Of a stretch of DNA of 39,612 nucleotides, positions 9,445 through 17,481 are shown piece by piece. The notes under the pieces were generated by a model that was not told the DNA's origin, did not search any database, and worked only from the letters and a program-made list of their open reading frames with translations. The position numbers were made by a program, and so were the translations under genes. The stretch is taken from positions 1 to 39,612 of the forward strand of contig CANGCK010000030.1 in NCBI GenBank assembly GCA_947452295.1. The letters are read 5' to 3'. Each line of letters begins with the position of its first letter. The stretch's first letter is position 1. The DNA is from Sphingobacteriia bacterium. Its GTDB lineage: Bacteria; Bacteroidota; Bacteroidia; Chitinophagales; Chitinophagaceae.

Positions 9445-10647
9445 TTACTTCGCCAACACTTTCTTGATACAAGCAACCATTTTCTCGCCTTTGTCTTTGA
9501 TTTGCTCCTCTGTCCATACTAAGCTTATGGCGGTAGAAATGCAACGACTGATGATGGCATCACTTGCCGGAAACTGTGTTGTTTGAAGTTTTAATAAAGC
9601 TGCTTCCTGCTCAGCCGAAATACGGCTTAATGTGGTTGCTTTTTTAAGATGATCCCATTTGCTGATGTAGTGCCAGTTATTGGCAAACCAATAAAAGTTA
9701 CCGGCCAATATACCCTCTTCTTTCATAGCTGACACTACTGCCTGCGTAGCTTCTGCCGAAGGCAAAAACCAACTCAAGAAACTACAGCTATCTACTCCCC
9801 CTTCCGGAACAACGCGGAAAGTTATCTCTGGAATTTGTTCTAAATAACTGCGTAAACTGTGGTTGTTTTTTTTCTGTATGGCTAAAAAAGTATCTAATTT
9901 TCTTATCTGAGCTAACCCAACTGCAGCATGTAATTCGCTGATTCGATAGTTGTAGCCAATAAATGGATGCAAATCAGCTCCTCTATCTACCCCCAAATGA
10001 TCATGTCCATGATCGGTATAACCATCAGAATTGGTATACACTTCTTTGTCATTGGTCATCACCACCCCGCCTTCTGCACAGGTAATCATCTTCACAAAAT
10101 CAAATGAGAATGTACCGGCATGGCCAATTGTACCTAATGCTTTTCCTTTATAGGTGCCGCCAATACTTTGACAAGCATCTTCTAACAATATCAAATTGTG
10201 CTCTTTACAAATTGCTGCTAACGCATCTAAGTCGGCCATACTGCCGCACATGTGCACCGGCATTACACATTTAGTTTTATGTGTAATGGCTTTACGAACT
10301 GCATCCGGAGCTAGGGTAAGTGTTTCATCTACCTCTACTAAAACAGGAATAGCGCCTACACTTAATACTGCCTCAAAACTGGCAACAAACGTAAAAGAAG
10401 GCATAATAATCTCATCTCCAGCACCTATACCCAACGCAACCATTGCAGTCGTTAATGCTGCAGTACCACTAGAAGTAAGTTGCGCATATTGGCAACCGAA
10501 GGTTTGCGTGATAGCAGTTTCCAGCTCTTTGGCTTTCCAAATTCCTTTACGAGGACCATCAAATCCATATCGCATCAGAATTCCAGTTTCTAATACATCA
10601 TTTACTTCTTTTCTTTCTTCTGCTCCAAAAAGTTCAAAACCAGGCAT
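9445..10647 (-). CDS. DegT/DnrJ/EryC1/StrS family PLP aminotransferase
   Basis: PLP-dependent enzyme of the sugar aminotransferase fold, 400 residues. Visible landmarks are the substrate/PLP loop TSSGTAALTTA (58-68), PSFTFVAS (83-90), the cofactor-contacting Asp in EDACQ (D157), and the Schiff-base lysine K186 in SFDFVKMITCAEGG. The family usually has SFHxxK here, so the residue before the lysine is unusual but the lysine and the downstream Gly-Gly remain. No nucleotide-sugar dehydratase, epimerase or glycosyltransferase genes are adjacent, so the amino sugar, or another ketone substrate, is unknown. The family call is strong; the role is open. Confidence 0.92.
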   Translation of the reverse strand: MPGFELFGAEERKEVNDVLETGILMRYGFDGPRKGIWKAKELETAITQTFGCQYAQLTSSGTAALTTAMVALGIGAGDEIIMPSFTFVASFEAVLSVGAIPVLVEVDETLTLAPDAVRKAITHKTKCVMPVHMCGSMADLDALAAICKEHNLILLEDACQSIGGTYKGKALGTIGHAGTFSFDFVKMITCAEGGVVMTNDKEVYTNSDGYTDHGHDHLGVDRGADLHPFIGYNYRISELHAAVGLAQIRKLDTFLAIQKKNNHSLRSYLEQIPEITFRVVPEGGVDSCSFLSWFLPSAEATQAVVSAMKEEGILAGNFYWFANNWHYISKWDHLKKATTLSRISAEQEAALLKLQTTQFPASDAIISRCISTAISLVWTEEQIKDKGEKMVACIKKVLAK

Positions 10648-10659
10648 ATTGTTAAATTA

Positions 10660-10697
10660 AAAAGTCAAAAATCAAAAATCAAAAGGTCAAATCAATC
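10660..10697. repeat. Seven-base-period A-rich array upstream of DegT gene
   Basis: Heptads AAAAGTC, AAAAATC, AAAAATC at 10660-10680, followed by a one-base-expanded copy and a partial copy. On the minus strand it contains TTTTGACTTTTTAA, the same 14-mer found at 38041-38054. It sits between the predicted -7 box of the DegT gene (10714-10721) and its start codon, so it would be in the 5' untranslated region. Confidence 0.75.
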
Positions 10698-10713
10698 GTC
10701 ATTAAAATCGTTG

Positions 10714-10721
10714 CAAAGATA
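10714..10721 (-). promoter_or_regulatory. -7 promoter box for DegT aminotransferase gene
   Basis: TATCTTTG on the minus strand, an exact match to the Bacteroidota -7 word TAnnTTTG, 66 bases before the start codon. No -33 TTTG at the expected distance was found. It is divergent from the box at 10755-10762. Confidence 0.55.
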
Positions 10722-10754
10722 TAAACAAATAAATGCTTTTTGCTTCTTCCCTTT

Positions 10755-10762
10755 TACCTTTG
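10755..10762 (+). promoter_or_regulatory. -7 promoter box for DsbA-like gene, almost touching the ATG
   Basis: TACCTTTG, an exact TAnnTTTG match, only 4 bases before the ATG at 10767. If used, transcription would begin at or next to the start codon, giving a leaderless message. No good -33 element was found. Confidence 0.5.
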
Positions 10763-10766
10763 TTCG

Positions 10767-11408
10767 ATGAAACCCATTTTATTTTATTGTTACGATGCAT
10801 ACTGTGGTTGGTGTTATGGATTTAGCCCGGTAATACAACAAATTGCCCTTGAAAATAGTTTATTGCAAATAGAAGTGCTTTCTGGTGGAATGATTTTACC
10901 AGAAACGCCAGTACATATAAGTGCTACTGCGGGTTATATCCAAAAAGCCTATCCAACTGTTGAAGAATACTGTGGCGTTAAGTTTGGAGCTGATTATTTA
11001 TGGCATATCAACAATCCCGATCTTAGTGATTGGTACCCTAATTCAGAAAAACCGGCTATTGCGCTTTGCATTTTTAAAGAGATTTATCCCGAAAAACAAG
11101 TTGAATTTGCCGCCGATTTGCAAATTGCCCTACATCAAGAAGGCCGTGATTTAACGGATGATGAAGCCTACAGACACTTATTAGAAAAATACAGTATCCA
11201 ACCTGAATTGTTTTATGAGAAATTGAAAAGTGAGGCTTATAAAGAACAAGCTTACTATGAATTTGCCTTGGTTAAACAGTTGCAGGTAACCGGATTCCCA
11301 TGTGTTTTGTTGCAAATGGACGAAACAAAATTCCACCTGATTGCCCGCGGATACACGTCCTACAAGGATTTAAACGAAAGATTACAATCTGTTTTAACCA
11401 CCTTGTAA
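10767..11408 (+). CDS. DsbA/FrnE-family thiol oxidoreductase
   Basis: 213-residue thioredoxin-fold protein with the redox pair C13-G-W-C16 near the N-terminus (YDAYCGWCYGF), a helical insertion (about residues 60-150) and the cis-proline loop VTGFPCVLL near the C-terminus. No signal peptide is seen, so it is probably cytoplasmic, as FrnE/2-hydroxychromene isomerase-like members are. The family catalyses dithiol/disulfide exchange or isomerisation; the partner is unknown. I chose the ATG at 10767 because the reading frame upstream offers only a TTG, and a -7 box (10755-10762) would overlap that longer form. Divergent from the DegT aminotransferase gene; the DUF5606 gene follows after 56 bases. 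Confidence 0.85.
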   Translation: MKPILFYCYDAYCGWCYGFSPVIQQIALENSLLQIEVLSGGMILPETPVHISATAGYIQKAYPTVEEYCGVKFGADYLWHINNPDLSDWYPNSEKPAIALCIFKEIYPEKQVEFAADLQIALHQEGRDLTDDEAYRHLLEKYSIQPELFYEKLKSEAYKEQAYYEFALVKQLQVTGFPCVLLQMDETKFHLIARGYTSYKDLNERLQSVLTTL

Positions 11409-11464
11409 ACATTGACGTTTTAAAAGCACAATTTCCTTTACTTTGCAACACAATTGAAATTAAT

Positions 11465-11866
11465 ATGGAATACAATAAATTGATTTCCGTTTCAGGTATG
11501 AGCGGTTTATTTGAGTTAGTGAGCAGTAAAAATGATGGTGCTATCTTAAGATCTTTAGAAGACAAAACCACAAAATTTGTGAGTAGCCGCGTTCATAATT
11601 TCTCTCACCTAGAAAGTATTGAAGTATATACCATTCGTGAAAACGTGAATTTGGTTGATATTTTTAAGGCAATGGAAGTTAGTAAAGAAAAACAACCTTC
11701 AGAAAAAGATCCTAAAGCGGTTAAAGCCTATTTTGAGAAGGTATTTCCAGACATGGATTTTGAACGTGTTTATGCGAGCGATATGAAGAAAATGGTTAAG
11801 TGGTTTGGGGCTCTTAAAGCAAACAATATTGAAGCAAAATTGACTGAAGGAGAAAGCGAAGAATAA
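11465..11866 (+). CDS. DUF5606 domain protein
   Basis: Small acidic cytoplasmic protein of 133 residues with no signal peptide or membrane segment. The N-terminal 50 residues (YNKLISVSGMSGLFELVSSK..GAILRSLED) match the SH3-like DUF5606 domain that is widespread in Bacteroidota. The C-terminal part is helical (AVKAYFEKVFPDMDFERVYASDMKKMVKWF). Function is unknown. The ATG at 11465 matches the family N-terminus; the open frame upstream overlaps the DsbA-like gene in another frame and is not coding. It is followed at once by a strong hairpin terminator. Confidence 0.8.
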   Translation: MEYNKLISVSGMSGLFELVSSKNDGAILRSLEDKTTKFVSSRVHNFSHLESIEVYTIRENVNLVDIFKAMEVSKEKQPSEKDPKAVKAYFEKVFPDMDFERVYASDMKKMVKWFGALKANNIEAKLTEGESEE

Positions 11867-11872
11867 TTTTTG

Positions 11873-11916
11873 ATTCCTTAACTTGTGCAATATTATTATT
11901 GCACAAGTTAAGGAAT
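11873..11916. terminator. Long perfect hairpin after the DUF5606 gene
   Basis: 20-bp perfect stem (11873-11892 with 11897-11916) with a TTAT loop, starting 6 bases after the DUF5606 stop codon. Its core is CTTGTGCAATA. The T-run lies before rather than after the stem on the plus strand. It most likely ends the DUF5606 transcript and insulates the GH3 gene promoter at 11951. Confidence 0.75.
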
Positions 11917-11950
11917 TAGCCATAATTAATATTTGGGGTACACCTTCGAA

Positions 11951-11958
11951 TATCTTTG
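11951..11958 (+). promoter_or_regulatory. -7 promoter box for GH3/serine hydrolase gene
   Basis: TATCTTTG, exact TAnnTTTG, 40 bases before the ATG at 11999. An upstream TTTG (11932-11935) is 15 bases away, shorter than the usual spacing, so I do not claim a -33 box. Confidence 0.55.
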
Positions 11959-11998
11959 GTAAAGTTCATGTGCAATTAAAATCAATAGATATAAACAC

Positions 11999-14968
11999 AT
12001 GAAAAAAGGTATCCTTGCTTTTCTATTATTAATTGTAGCTGTATCGTCAATTAAAGCCCAACAGTTTTACGAAGAAACCCCAGCAGCTAGAAAATGGGTA
12101 AAGAAGCAGTTTCGTAAACTCAACAAAAATCAACGTATTGCCCAGTTGATTATCATTAGAGCACACAGCAATTTAGGGGCTGAGCATGTTGCAGAAGTAA
12201 CCAATCTTATACAATCATACAATGTAGGTGGGCTTTGCTTTTTTCAAGGAGGCCCAATCCGTCAGGCGAATCTTACCAACCAATACCAATCTATTGCCAA
12301 AACTCCATTAATGATTAGTATTGATGGAGAATGGGGGCTTGGTATGCGCTTAGATAGTGTGATTAATTTTCCACGTCAATTAATGATGGGAGCAGTAAAT
12401 GATGCCTCTCTCATACATACATTTGGAAAAGCAGTTGGCAATCAATGCAAAAGATTAGGCATTCAAGTAAACTATGCCCCAGATATCGATATCAACAATA
12501 ACCCCATGAATCCGGTTATCAACGACCGCAGTTTTGGGGAAGACAAATACAAAGTAGCGCTTTACGGAAAATCGTTTATGCAGGGCATGCAAGAAGTAGG
12601 TGTAATGGCCACCGGAAAGCATTTTCCGGGTCATGGAGATGTTGCAGTTGACAGTCACCATGATTTACCAGTAATTTTAAAATCAAGGGCACAATTAGAT
12701 TCGTTAGAACTTTACCCCTTTAGAGCGTTAATTAATAGTGGCTTAGGAAGTATTATGAGTGCGCATTTATTTATTCCTTCAATAGATAGTACTATAAATT
12801 TAGCGGCAACACTCTCTAAAAACAGCATTACTGATTTATTAAAAACCGAACTAGGCTTTAAGGGGCTAACTTTTACAGATGCCCTAGAAATGAAGGGCAT
12901 TACCAAGTTTTTTCCTGCTGGAGAGGCTTCGGTACAAGCCTTAATTGCAGGTAACGATATGCTTTGCTTGCCTGGCGATGTACCTGGTACCATTAAAAAA
13001 GTCAGGGATGCTATTAAAGCAGATAGATTAAGTTGGGATCAAATCAACGCCAGTGTAAAAAAGATATTATTGGCTAAATATCACTTAGGATTAAATCAAT
13101 TAAAACCAATTGACACGAGCAATCTTTTGAATGATTTAAATGCCGAAACTATTCAGATTAAAACTGCACTCTGCAAAAATGCTATTACGCTGTTAAGAAA
13201 AAGCAACAACAACGTATTCCCATTAAATAGTGCTAAAAAAATTGCATATGTTTCTATTGGAGCTGCAGGTATGAATAGCATTTCCCATCAATTTGCAACA
13301 ACCTACCATGCCACAGTATATCAATTTGCGGTAAAAGCCACTGTTGGCAAGCAATTGATGGACGATAAAACAGCATTGAGCATACCTGCCGACCAATCTG
13401 ATAGTACAGCAGCTTTGGCATTAATCAACACCATTAAAGCTGGGAACTATGATGTTATTGTAATTGGCATGCATAATTATAGTCGCCGACCCGCCAATAA
13501 TTTTGGTCTAAGCAATGCGGCTGTATACTTGCTAAATGGCTTACAAGAGGCAAAAGCGATTACCTTGTTTTTTGGAAATCCCTATGCAATTAAAAATTGC
13601 AGTAATGCCCCCAACTTATTGGCTTGTTATGAAGATGATGATATTACACAGTTAGCAGCATTTGATGTGTTAGCTGGAATCAATCAACCCAAAGGAACAT
13701 TGCCTGTTACCGTTTCGCCCGATTTAAAATATGGCAGCACTACTCAATACAATAATTATTTTACCGAAGCTACACCCGAAACAGCAGGATTAAACAGCAA
13801 TAAGTTAGCAAAAATCGATGAAATTGCCAATGATGCAATTGCTAAAGGCGCTTTTCCTGGCTGTGTAGTATTAGTAGCAAGAAAGGGCAAAATAGCTTAT
13901 CACAAAGCGTTTGGGTATACTAACTTCGATCAAAAAGAACCTGTGCTAACCAATATGTTGTACGACTTGGCATCTGTAACCAAAATATCGGCAACAACAG
14001 TTTCTATCATGAAATTGTATGAGGAAGGAAAGTTGCAATTGAATAAAACCCTAGGTGATTATTTGCCTTGGACTAATGGAACCAATAAAGCCAATATTCC
14101 ATTAAAAGAAATTTTATTACACCAAGCAGGTTTAGTACCTTTTATTACCTTTTATAGAGAAATTATTGACACCATTACCGGCAATCCATTACCAACATAT
14201 TTTTCAAAGACCCCTATTGCAAACTTTAGTACAAGAGTGGCAGAAAATTTATACCTGCGCAACGATTGGCAAGATTCTTTGTACGCAAGAATTGTGAGAA
14301 GCAAAGTAACCGGTATTGGCAAGTATGTTTACAGTGATAATGATTTCATTTTTCTAGGAAAAATAGTTGAAGCTGTAAGCGGGTTACCGCTAGATCAATA
14401 CGTGCAAAAAACATTTTATGAACCGCTCCACATGATTTCAACTGGCTTTAAACCCAGGGATCGATTCCCAGTTTCAGCAATTGTGCCAACAGAAGATGAG
14501 AAACATTTCAGACAACAACTTATTCGTGGCGATGTACATGACGAAGGTGCTTCGTTGTTTGGTGGCGTTGCAGGACATGCTGGTTTGTTTAGCAATGCAT
14601 ACGACTTAGCGCAACTTTATCAGTTATTGTTAAACGGTGGGGCACTAAATGGTCTACAATTGTTGAAAAAAGAAACAGTAGATTTATTTACAGCGTATAG
14701 TAGTGAAATAAGTAGAAGAGGATTGGGATTTGATAAACCGGAAAAAGACAATGCAACCAGAAAAGAAGCTTATCCTTCAAAATCGGTTTCACCGAGTACG
14801 TTTGGACATACCGGTTTTACGGGCACCTGCGTTTGGGTAGATCCAGAAAAAGAATTGATTTATATATTTTTATCGAACAGGGTTACTCCTACAAGAAACA
14901 ATAATAAACTTAGTCAATTAAATGTGCGTCCGGCCATTCAGGAAGCCATTTATCAGGCATTGCAATAA
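11999..14968 (+). CDS. Secreted GH3 (NagZ-like) beta-N-acetylglucosaminidase fused to a beta-lactamase-family serine hydrolase
   Basis: 989-residue, two-enzyme protein. Residues 1-21 are a signal peptide (ends IKAQ). Residues about 35-365 are a GH3 domain with the NagZ signature KHFPGHGDVAVDSHHDLP (207-224; acid/base His220 and Asp218) and nucleophile Asp294 in FTDALEM. About 385-575 is a GH3 C-terminal-like domain. About 595-985 is a class C beta-lactamase/AmpH-type domain with S659-V-T-K662, Y778-S-D and a late HTG triad. Family knowledge suggests cleavage of GlcNAc-anhydroMurNAc or muropeptides plus peptidase or esterase action on the peptide. Such fusions are common in Bacteroidota. Transcribed alone from 11951-11958. 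Confidence 0.92.
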   Translation: MKKGILAFLLLIVAVSSIKAQQFYEETPAARKWVKKQFRKLNKNQRIAQLIIIRAHSNLGAEHVAEVTNLIQSYNVGGLCFFQGGPIRQANLTNQYQSIAKTPLMISIDGEWGLGMRLDSVINFPRQLMMGAVNDASLIHTFGKAVGNQCKRLGIQVNYAPDIDINNNPMNPVINDRSFGEDKYKVALYGKSFMQGMQEVGVMATGKHFPGHGDVAVDSHHDLPVILKSRAQLDSLELYPFRALINSGLGSIMSAHLFIPSIDSTINLAATLSKNSITDLLKTELGFKGLTFTDALEMKGITKFFPAGEASVQALIAGNDMLCLPGDVPGTIKKVRDAIKADRLSWDQINASVKKILLAKYHLGLNQLKPIDTSNLLNDLNAETIQIKTALCKNAITLLRKSNNNVFPLNSAKKIAYVSIGAAGMNSISHQFATTYHATVYQFAVKATVGKQLMDDKTALSIPADQSDSTAALALINTIKAGNYDVIVIGMHNYSRRPANNFGLSNAAVYLLNGLQEAKAITLFFGNPYAIKNCSNAPNLLACYEDDDITQLAAFDVLAGINQPKGTLPVTVSPDLKYGSTTQYNNYFTEATPETAGLNSNKLAKIDEIANDAIAKGAFPGCVVLVARKGKIAYHKAFGYTNFDQKEPVLTNMLYDLASVTKISATTVSIMKLYEEGKLQLNKTLGDYLPWTNGTNKANIPLKEILLHQAGLVPFITFYREIIDTITGNPLPTYFSKTPIANFSTRVAENLYLRNDWQDSLYARIVRSKVTGIGKYVYSDNDFIFLGKIVEAVSGLPLDQYVQKTFYEPLHMISTGFKPRDRFPVSAIVPTEDEKHFRQQLIRGDVHDEGASLFGGVAGHAGLFSNAYDLAQLYQLLLNGGALNGLQLLKKETVDLFTAYSSEISRRGLGFDKPEKDNATRKEAYPSKSVSPSTFGHTGFTGTCVWVDPEKELIYIFLSNRVTPTRNNNKLSQLNVRPAIQEAIYQALQ

Positions 14969-15088
14969 GGTGGAAGATATCTGGTATTGCAAAAAATTTA
15001 CAATCAGCTCGAACATCTTACACTTAGTTACTTATTTCATTAAAATTCAATGTAAGTTCAATAACTTCATGTAATTAAAATACATCAT

Positions 15089-16822
15089 ATGCCATTCAAA
15101 ATACCTCAAACATTCATAGTTTTATTAGCAATAAGCTTACTATTTTCTTGCAAAAACCATGCTCCAAAAGAAACCCGATTAATTCCTAAGGATGCCATTT
15201 CGGTAGTTTCAATAGATGCCTATTCTTTAAAGGAAAAATTGGAAAAAGAAGGGGTAAGCATAGAAAGTATTTTAAATAAAATTTTTAAAGCAAATCATGA
15301 AGATTCAGTAAACAAGAAATTTGTTACAGAACTTCAGCAAAATGCCGGCATAAACTGGAAAGAGAAAATTCATTTTTTTGGCACACAAAAAAAAGGAAAC
15401 GATAATTCTACAATTAACTCATTTAATTTACTTGGCAGTGTTCAAGATGCTTCAAAGCTAGAACAGTTCCTCCAATCGAATGAACTCATCAAAAGTAAAC
15501 TCATCAAAAAAGAAAAAGAGTTTAGCTATATAGAAACCATGGATAACAGTGTGCTTGCTTGGGACAAATCCTATTTTATTTGGATGAATTACAATCATCA
15601 AATAAAACCATATTACGATACTACAGCAATGAAGTATGTTGTTCCTGAAAAAATTAATACCAACAAAGAAATAGTTGCAGCACTTACCCAACTATTTACC
15701 CAAAAAGAAGATGCTTCCATTGTTTCATTAAAAGGATTTGGTGAATTATATAAAAACAAAGCAGAAGGATATTTCTTTAGTTCCACAAATTATTTATTGG
15801 GTAGTTTAACTGGAATGCCACTTCAATTGCCCAAACTAGAGGAATTGGCGAAAGACAATTATACAGCGGCAACACTATCCTTTGATGCAGGAAAAATAGT
15901 TGCTCATTCAACTACCTATACCAATCCTTTTTTAGGAAATATTTTAAAAAAGTATGCAGGCCCAACCGTTAATGTATCGCTCATAGATCATTTCCCTTCC
16001 CAAAACATTAATGCAATTATGCTGGCTGCATTTAATCCTGAAATATTTGGTGGTATACTTAAACAGCTAGAAGTAGAGGGCTTAGTAAATGAATTTGTAA
16101 AAAAATCGGGGATAAGCACACAAGATTTATATGCATCTTTAAAAGGAGATATTGCTGTAGTTGTTGCTGATTTAAGCAAAATATCGAACGAGCCGCAAGA
16201 TAGTGATGACGAGGTGTCTCTTATAAAGAAAAAGCCAATTGGGAAACTAATCATTAATATTCCAGTGGGCAATGTAAATAGCTTTAATAAATTAATGGAC
16301 AAAGCGGTTGAAACTGGCACAATGGTTAAAAGTGGAAAAGAATACAAAGGCAGCGGCTTGATGAGATTTTTTGGATTATTCATTGTTGCAAACAATCAAA
16401 AGCTTATTATATCAAGTGATTCACTTACCTATACACAATACATTCAACAAACCAGCAAAGCATCTATCAACAAAGAGGCGCGTGACTATTTTAAAGGGAA
16501 GTCTACCGTTTTATACATTGATGTTGCCAATACAATGAAGGGATTAATTAGTACAGATACTGCTGGGTTATTTTATGGTTCATTAAATTCTATAAAAAAT
16601 ACTGTGAAGGATATTATTGGATCTTCTGAAAATTTTGAGGACGGTAAAATAAGATCAACATTTGAAATGAGAATGCAAAATCAGCAACAAAACAGTTTAG
16701 TAACGCTTGTTAATTTATTCACCAAAGTTGCGGTAGATATTCGTGAACAAAACAAAAAAGAGAAAGAATTAGAAGAGAAAATGACACCTACTAATTTGCC
16801 TGGTGTAATTAGGGTTGATTAA
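15089..16822 (+). CDS. DUF4836 family lipoprotein
   Basis: 577-residue predicted lipoprotein. The signal peptide ends LLFSC (Cys21 is the lipidation site). It then shows the family opening: IPKDAISVVSIDAYSLKEKL. Alternating beta/alpha segments and a charged C-terminus (REQNKKEKELEEK) follow; no catalytic motif is visible. DUF4836 proteins are Bacteroidota-specific and of unknown function. It is the first gene of a tight operon (5 bases to the ABC ATPase, which abuts the permease, which is 9 bases from porZ), so it may work with that transporter at the inner or outer membrane. No exact -7 box was found in the 120-base gap upstream. Confidence 0.8.
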   Translation: MPFKIPQTFIVLLAISLLFSCKNHAPKETRLIPKDAISVVSIDAYSLKEKLEKEGVSIESILNKIFKANHEDSVNKKFVTELQQNAGINWKEKIHFFGTQKKGNDNSTINSFNLLGSVQDASKLEQFLQSNELIKSKLIKKEKEFSYIETMDNSVLAWDKSYFIWMNYNHQIKPYYDTTAMKYVVPEKINTNKEIVAALTQLFTQKEDASIVSLKGFGELYKNKAEGYFFSSTNYLLGSLTGMPLQLPKLEELAKDNYTAATLSFDAGKIVAHSTTYTNPFLGNILKKYAGPTVNVSLIDHFPSQNINAIMLAAFNPEIFGGILKQLEVEGLVNEFVKKSGISTQDLYASLKGDIAVVVADLSKISNEPQDSDDEVSLIKKKPIGKLIINIPVGNVNSFNKLMDKAVETGTMVKSGKEYKGSGLMRFFGLFIVANNQKLIISSDSLTYTQYIQQTSKASINKEARDYFKGKSTVLYIDVANTMKGLISTDTAGLFYGSLNSIKNTVKDIIGSSENFEDGKIRSTFEMRMQNQQQNSLVTLVNLFTKVAVDIREQNKKEKELEEKMTPTNLPGVIRVD

Positions 16823-16827
16823 ATTTA

Positions 16828-17481
16828 ATGTATATGTTTATTCTTGATCATTTAAACCCATTTCCATTGGCAGATCGCTTAACGGCAAATAACAATTCTC
16901 ATATTTGGAATAAATATTTGCAGTTAAATGATGGTGAATGGATTAAAATAACAGCGCCCAGTGGAACTGGCAAAACCACCTTAATGCATATTTTATATGC
17001 ACTTCGATCAGACTATACAGGAAATACTATTTTTAATCAACATAATCTTCGAACTCTAGCCGGCAATGACTTATCAACTATTCGACAATATAATTTAAGT
17101 GTTATATTTCAGGACTTAAAATTGTTTCCATTACTTACAGCAAAAGAAAATATAGAACTAAAAAGAGTACTACAAACACCCTATTGCAGTTCGGAAAGGG
17201 TTTATGAAATGGCACAAACCTTAGGTGTTACGCATATTTTAGAACAGCCAACTAGTATATGTAGTTATGGCGAACAGCAACGAATTGCAATTATTAGGGC
17301 TCTGGTTCAACCTTTTAATTGGTTAATAATGGATGAGCCTTTTAGTCATTTAGACCAAGCAAATAAAAAAATCGCTGCAACATTAATAGCAGAAGAATGT
17401 ATAAAAAGAAATGCAGGTTTAATCATTACCGATTTAGATGACGATGATTTATTTGATTATTCGAGAAAGTTAATTTTATAA
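16828..17481 (+). CDS. ABC transporter ATP-binding protein, divergent
   Basis: 217-residue nucleotide-binding domain of the LolD/FtsE/MacB type. Visible: Walker A APSGTGKTT (43-51; first Gly replaced by Ala), Q-loop Q95, signature SYGEQQR (146-152, instead of LSGGQQQR), Walker B LIMDE with E170, and D-loop SHLD. The switch (H-loop) histidine is absent: the strand LIITDLDDD has Asp202 where THD is usual. The ATG at 16828 has a second ATG two codons on. It abuts the FtsX-like permease, which must be its membrane partner. The fold call is firm; the strength of ATP hydrolysis is uncertain because of the lost His. Confidence 0.88.
   Translation: MYMFILDHLNPFPLADRLTANNNSHIWNKYLQLNDGEWIKITAPSGTGKTTLMHILYALRSDYTGNTIFNQHNLRTLAGNDLSTIRQYNLSVIFQDLKLFPLLTAKENIELKRVLQTPYCSSERVYEMAQTLGVTHILEQPTSICSYGEQQRIAIIRALVQPFNWLIMDEPFSHLDQANKKIAATLIAEECIKRNAGLIITDLDDDDLFDYSRKLIL

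Noticed and set aside
11932..11958. Full -33/-7 promoter upstream of the GH3 gene
   Set aside because: The TTTG to TAnnTTTG spacer is only 15 bases, shorter than the accepted range, so only the -7 box is reported.
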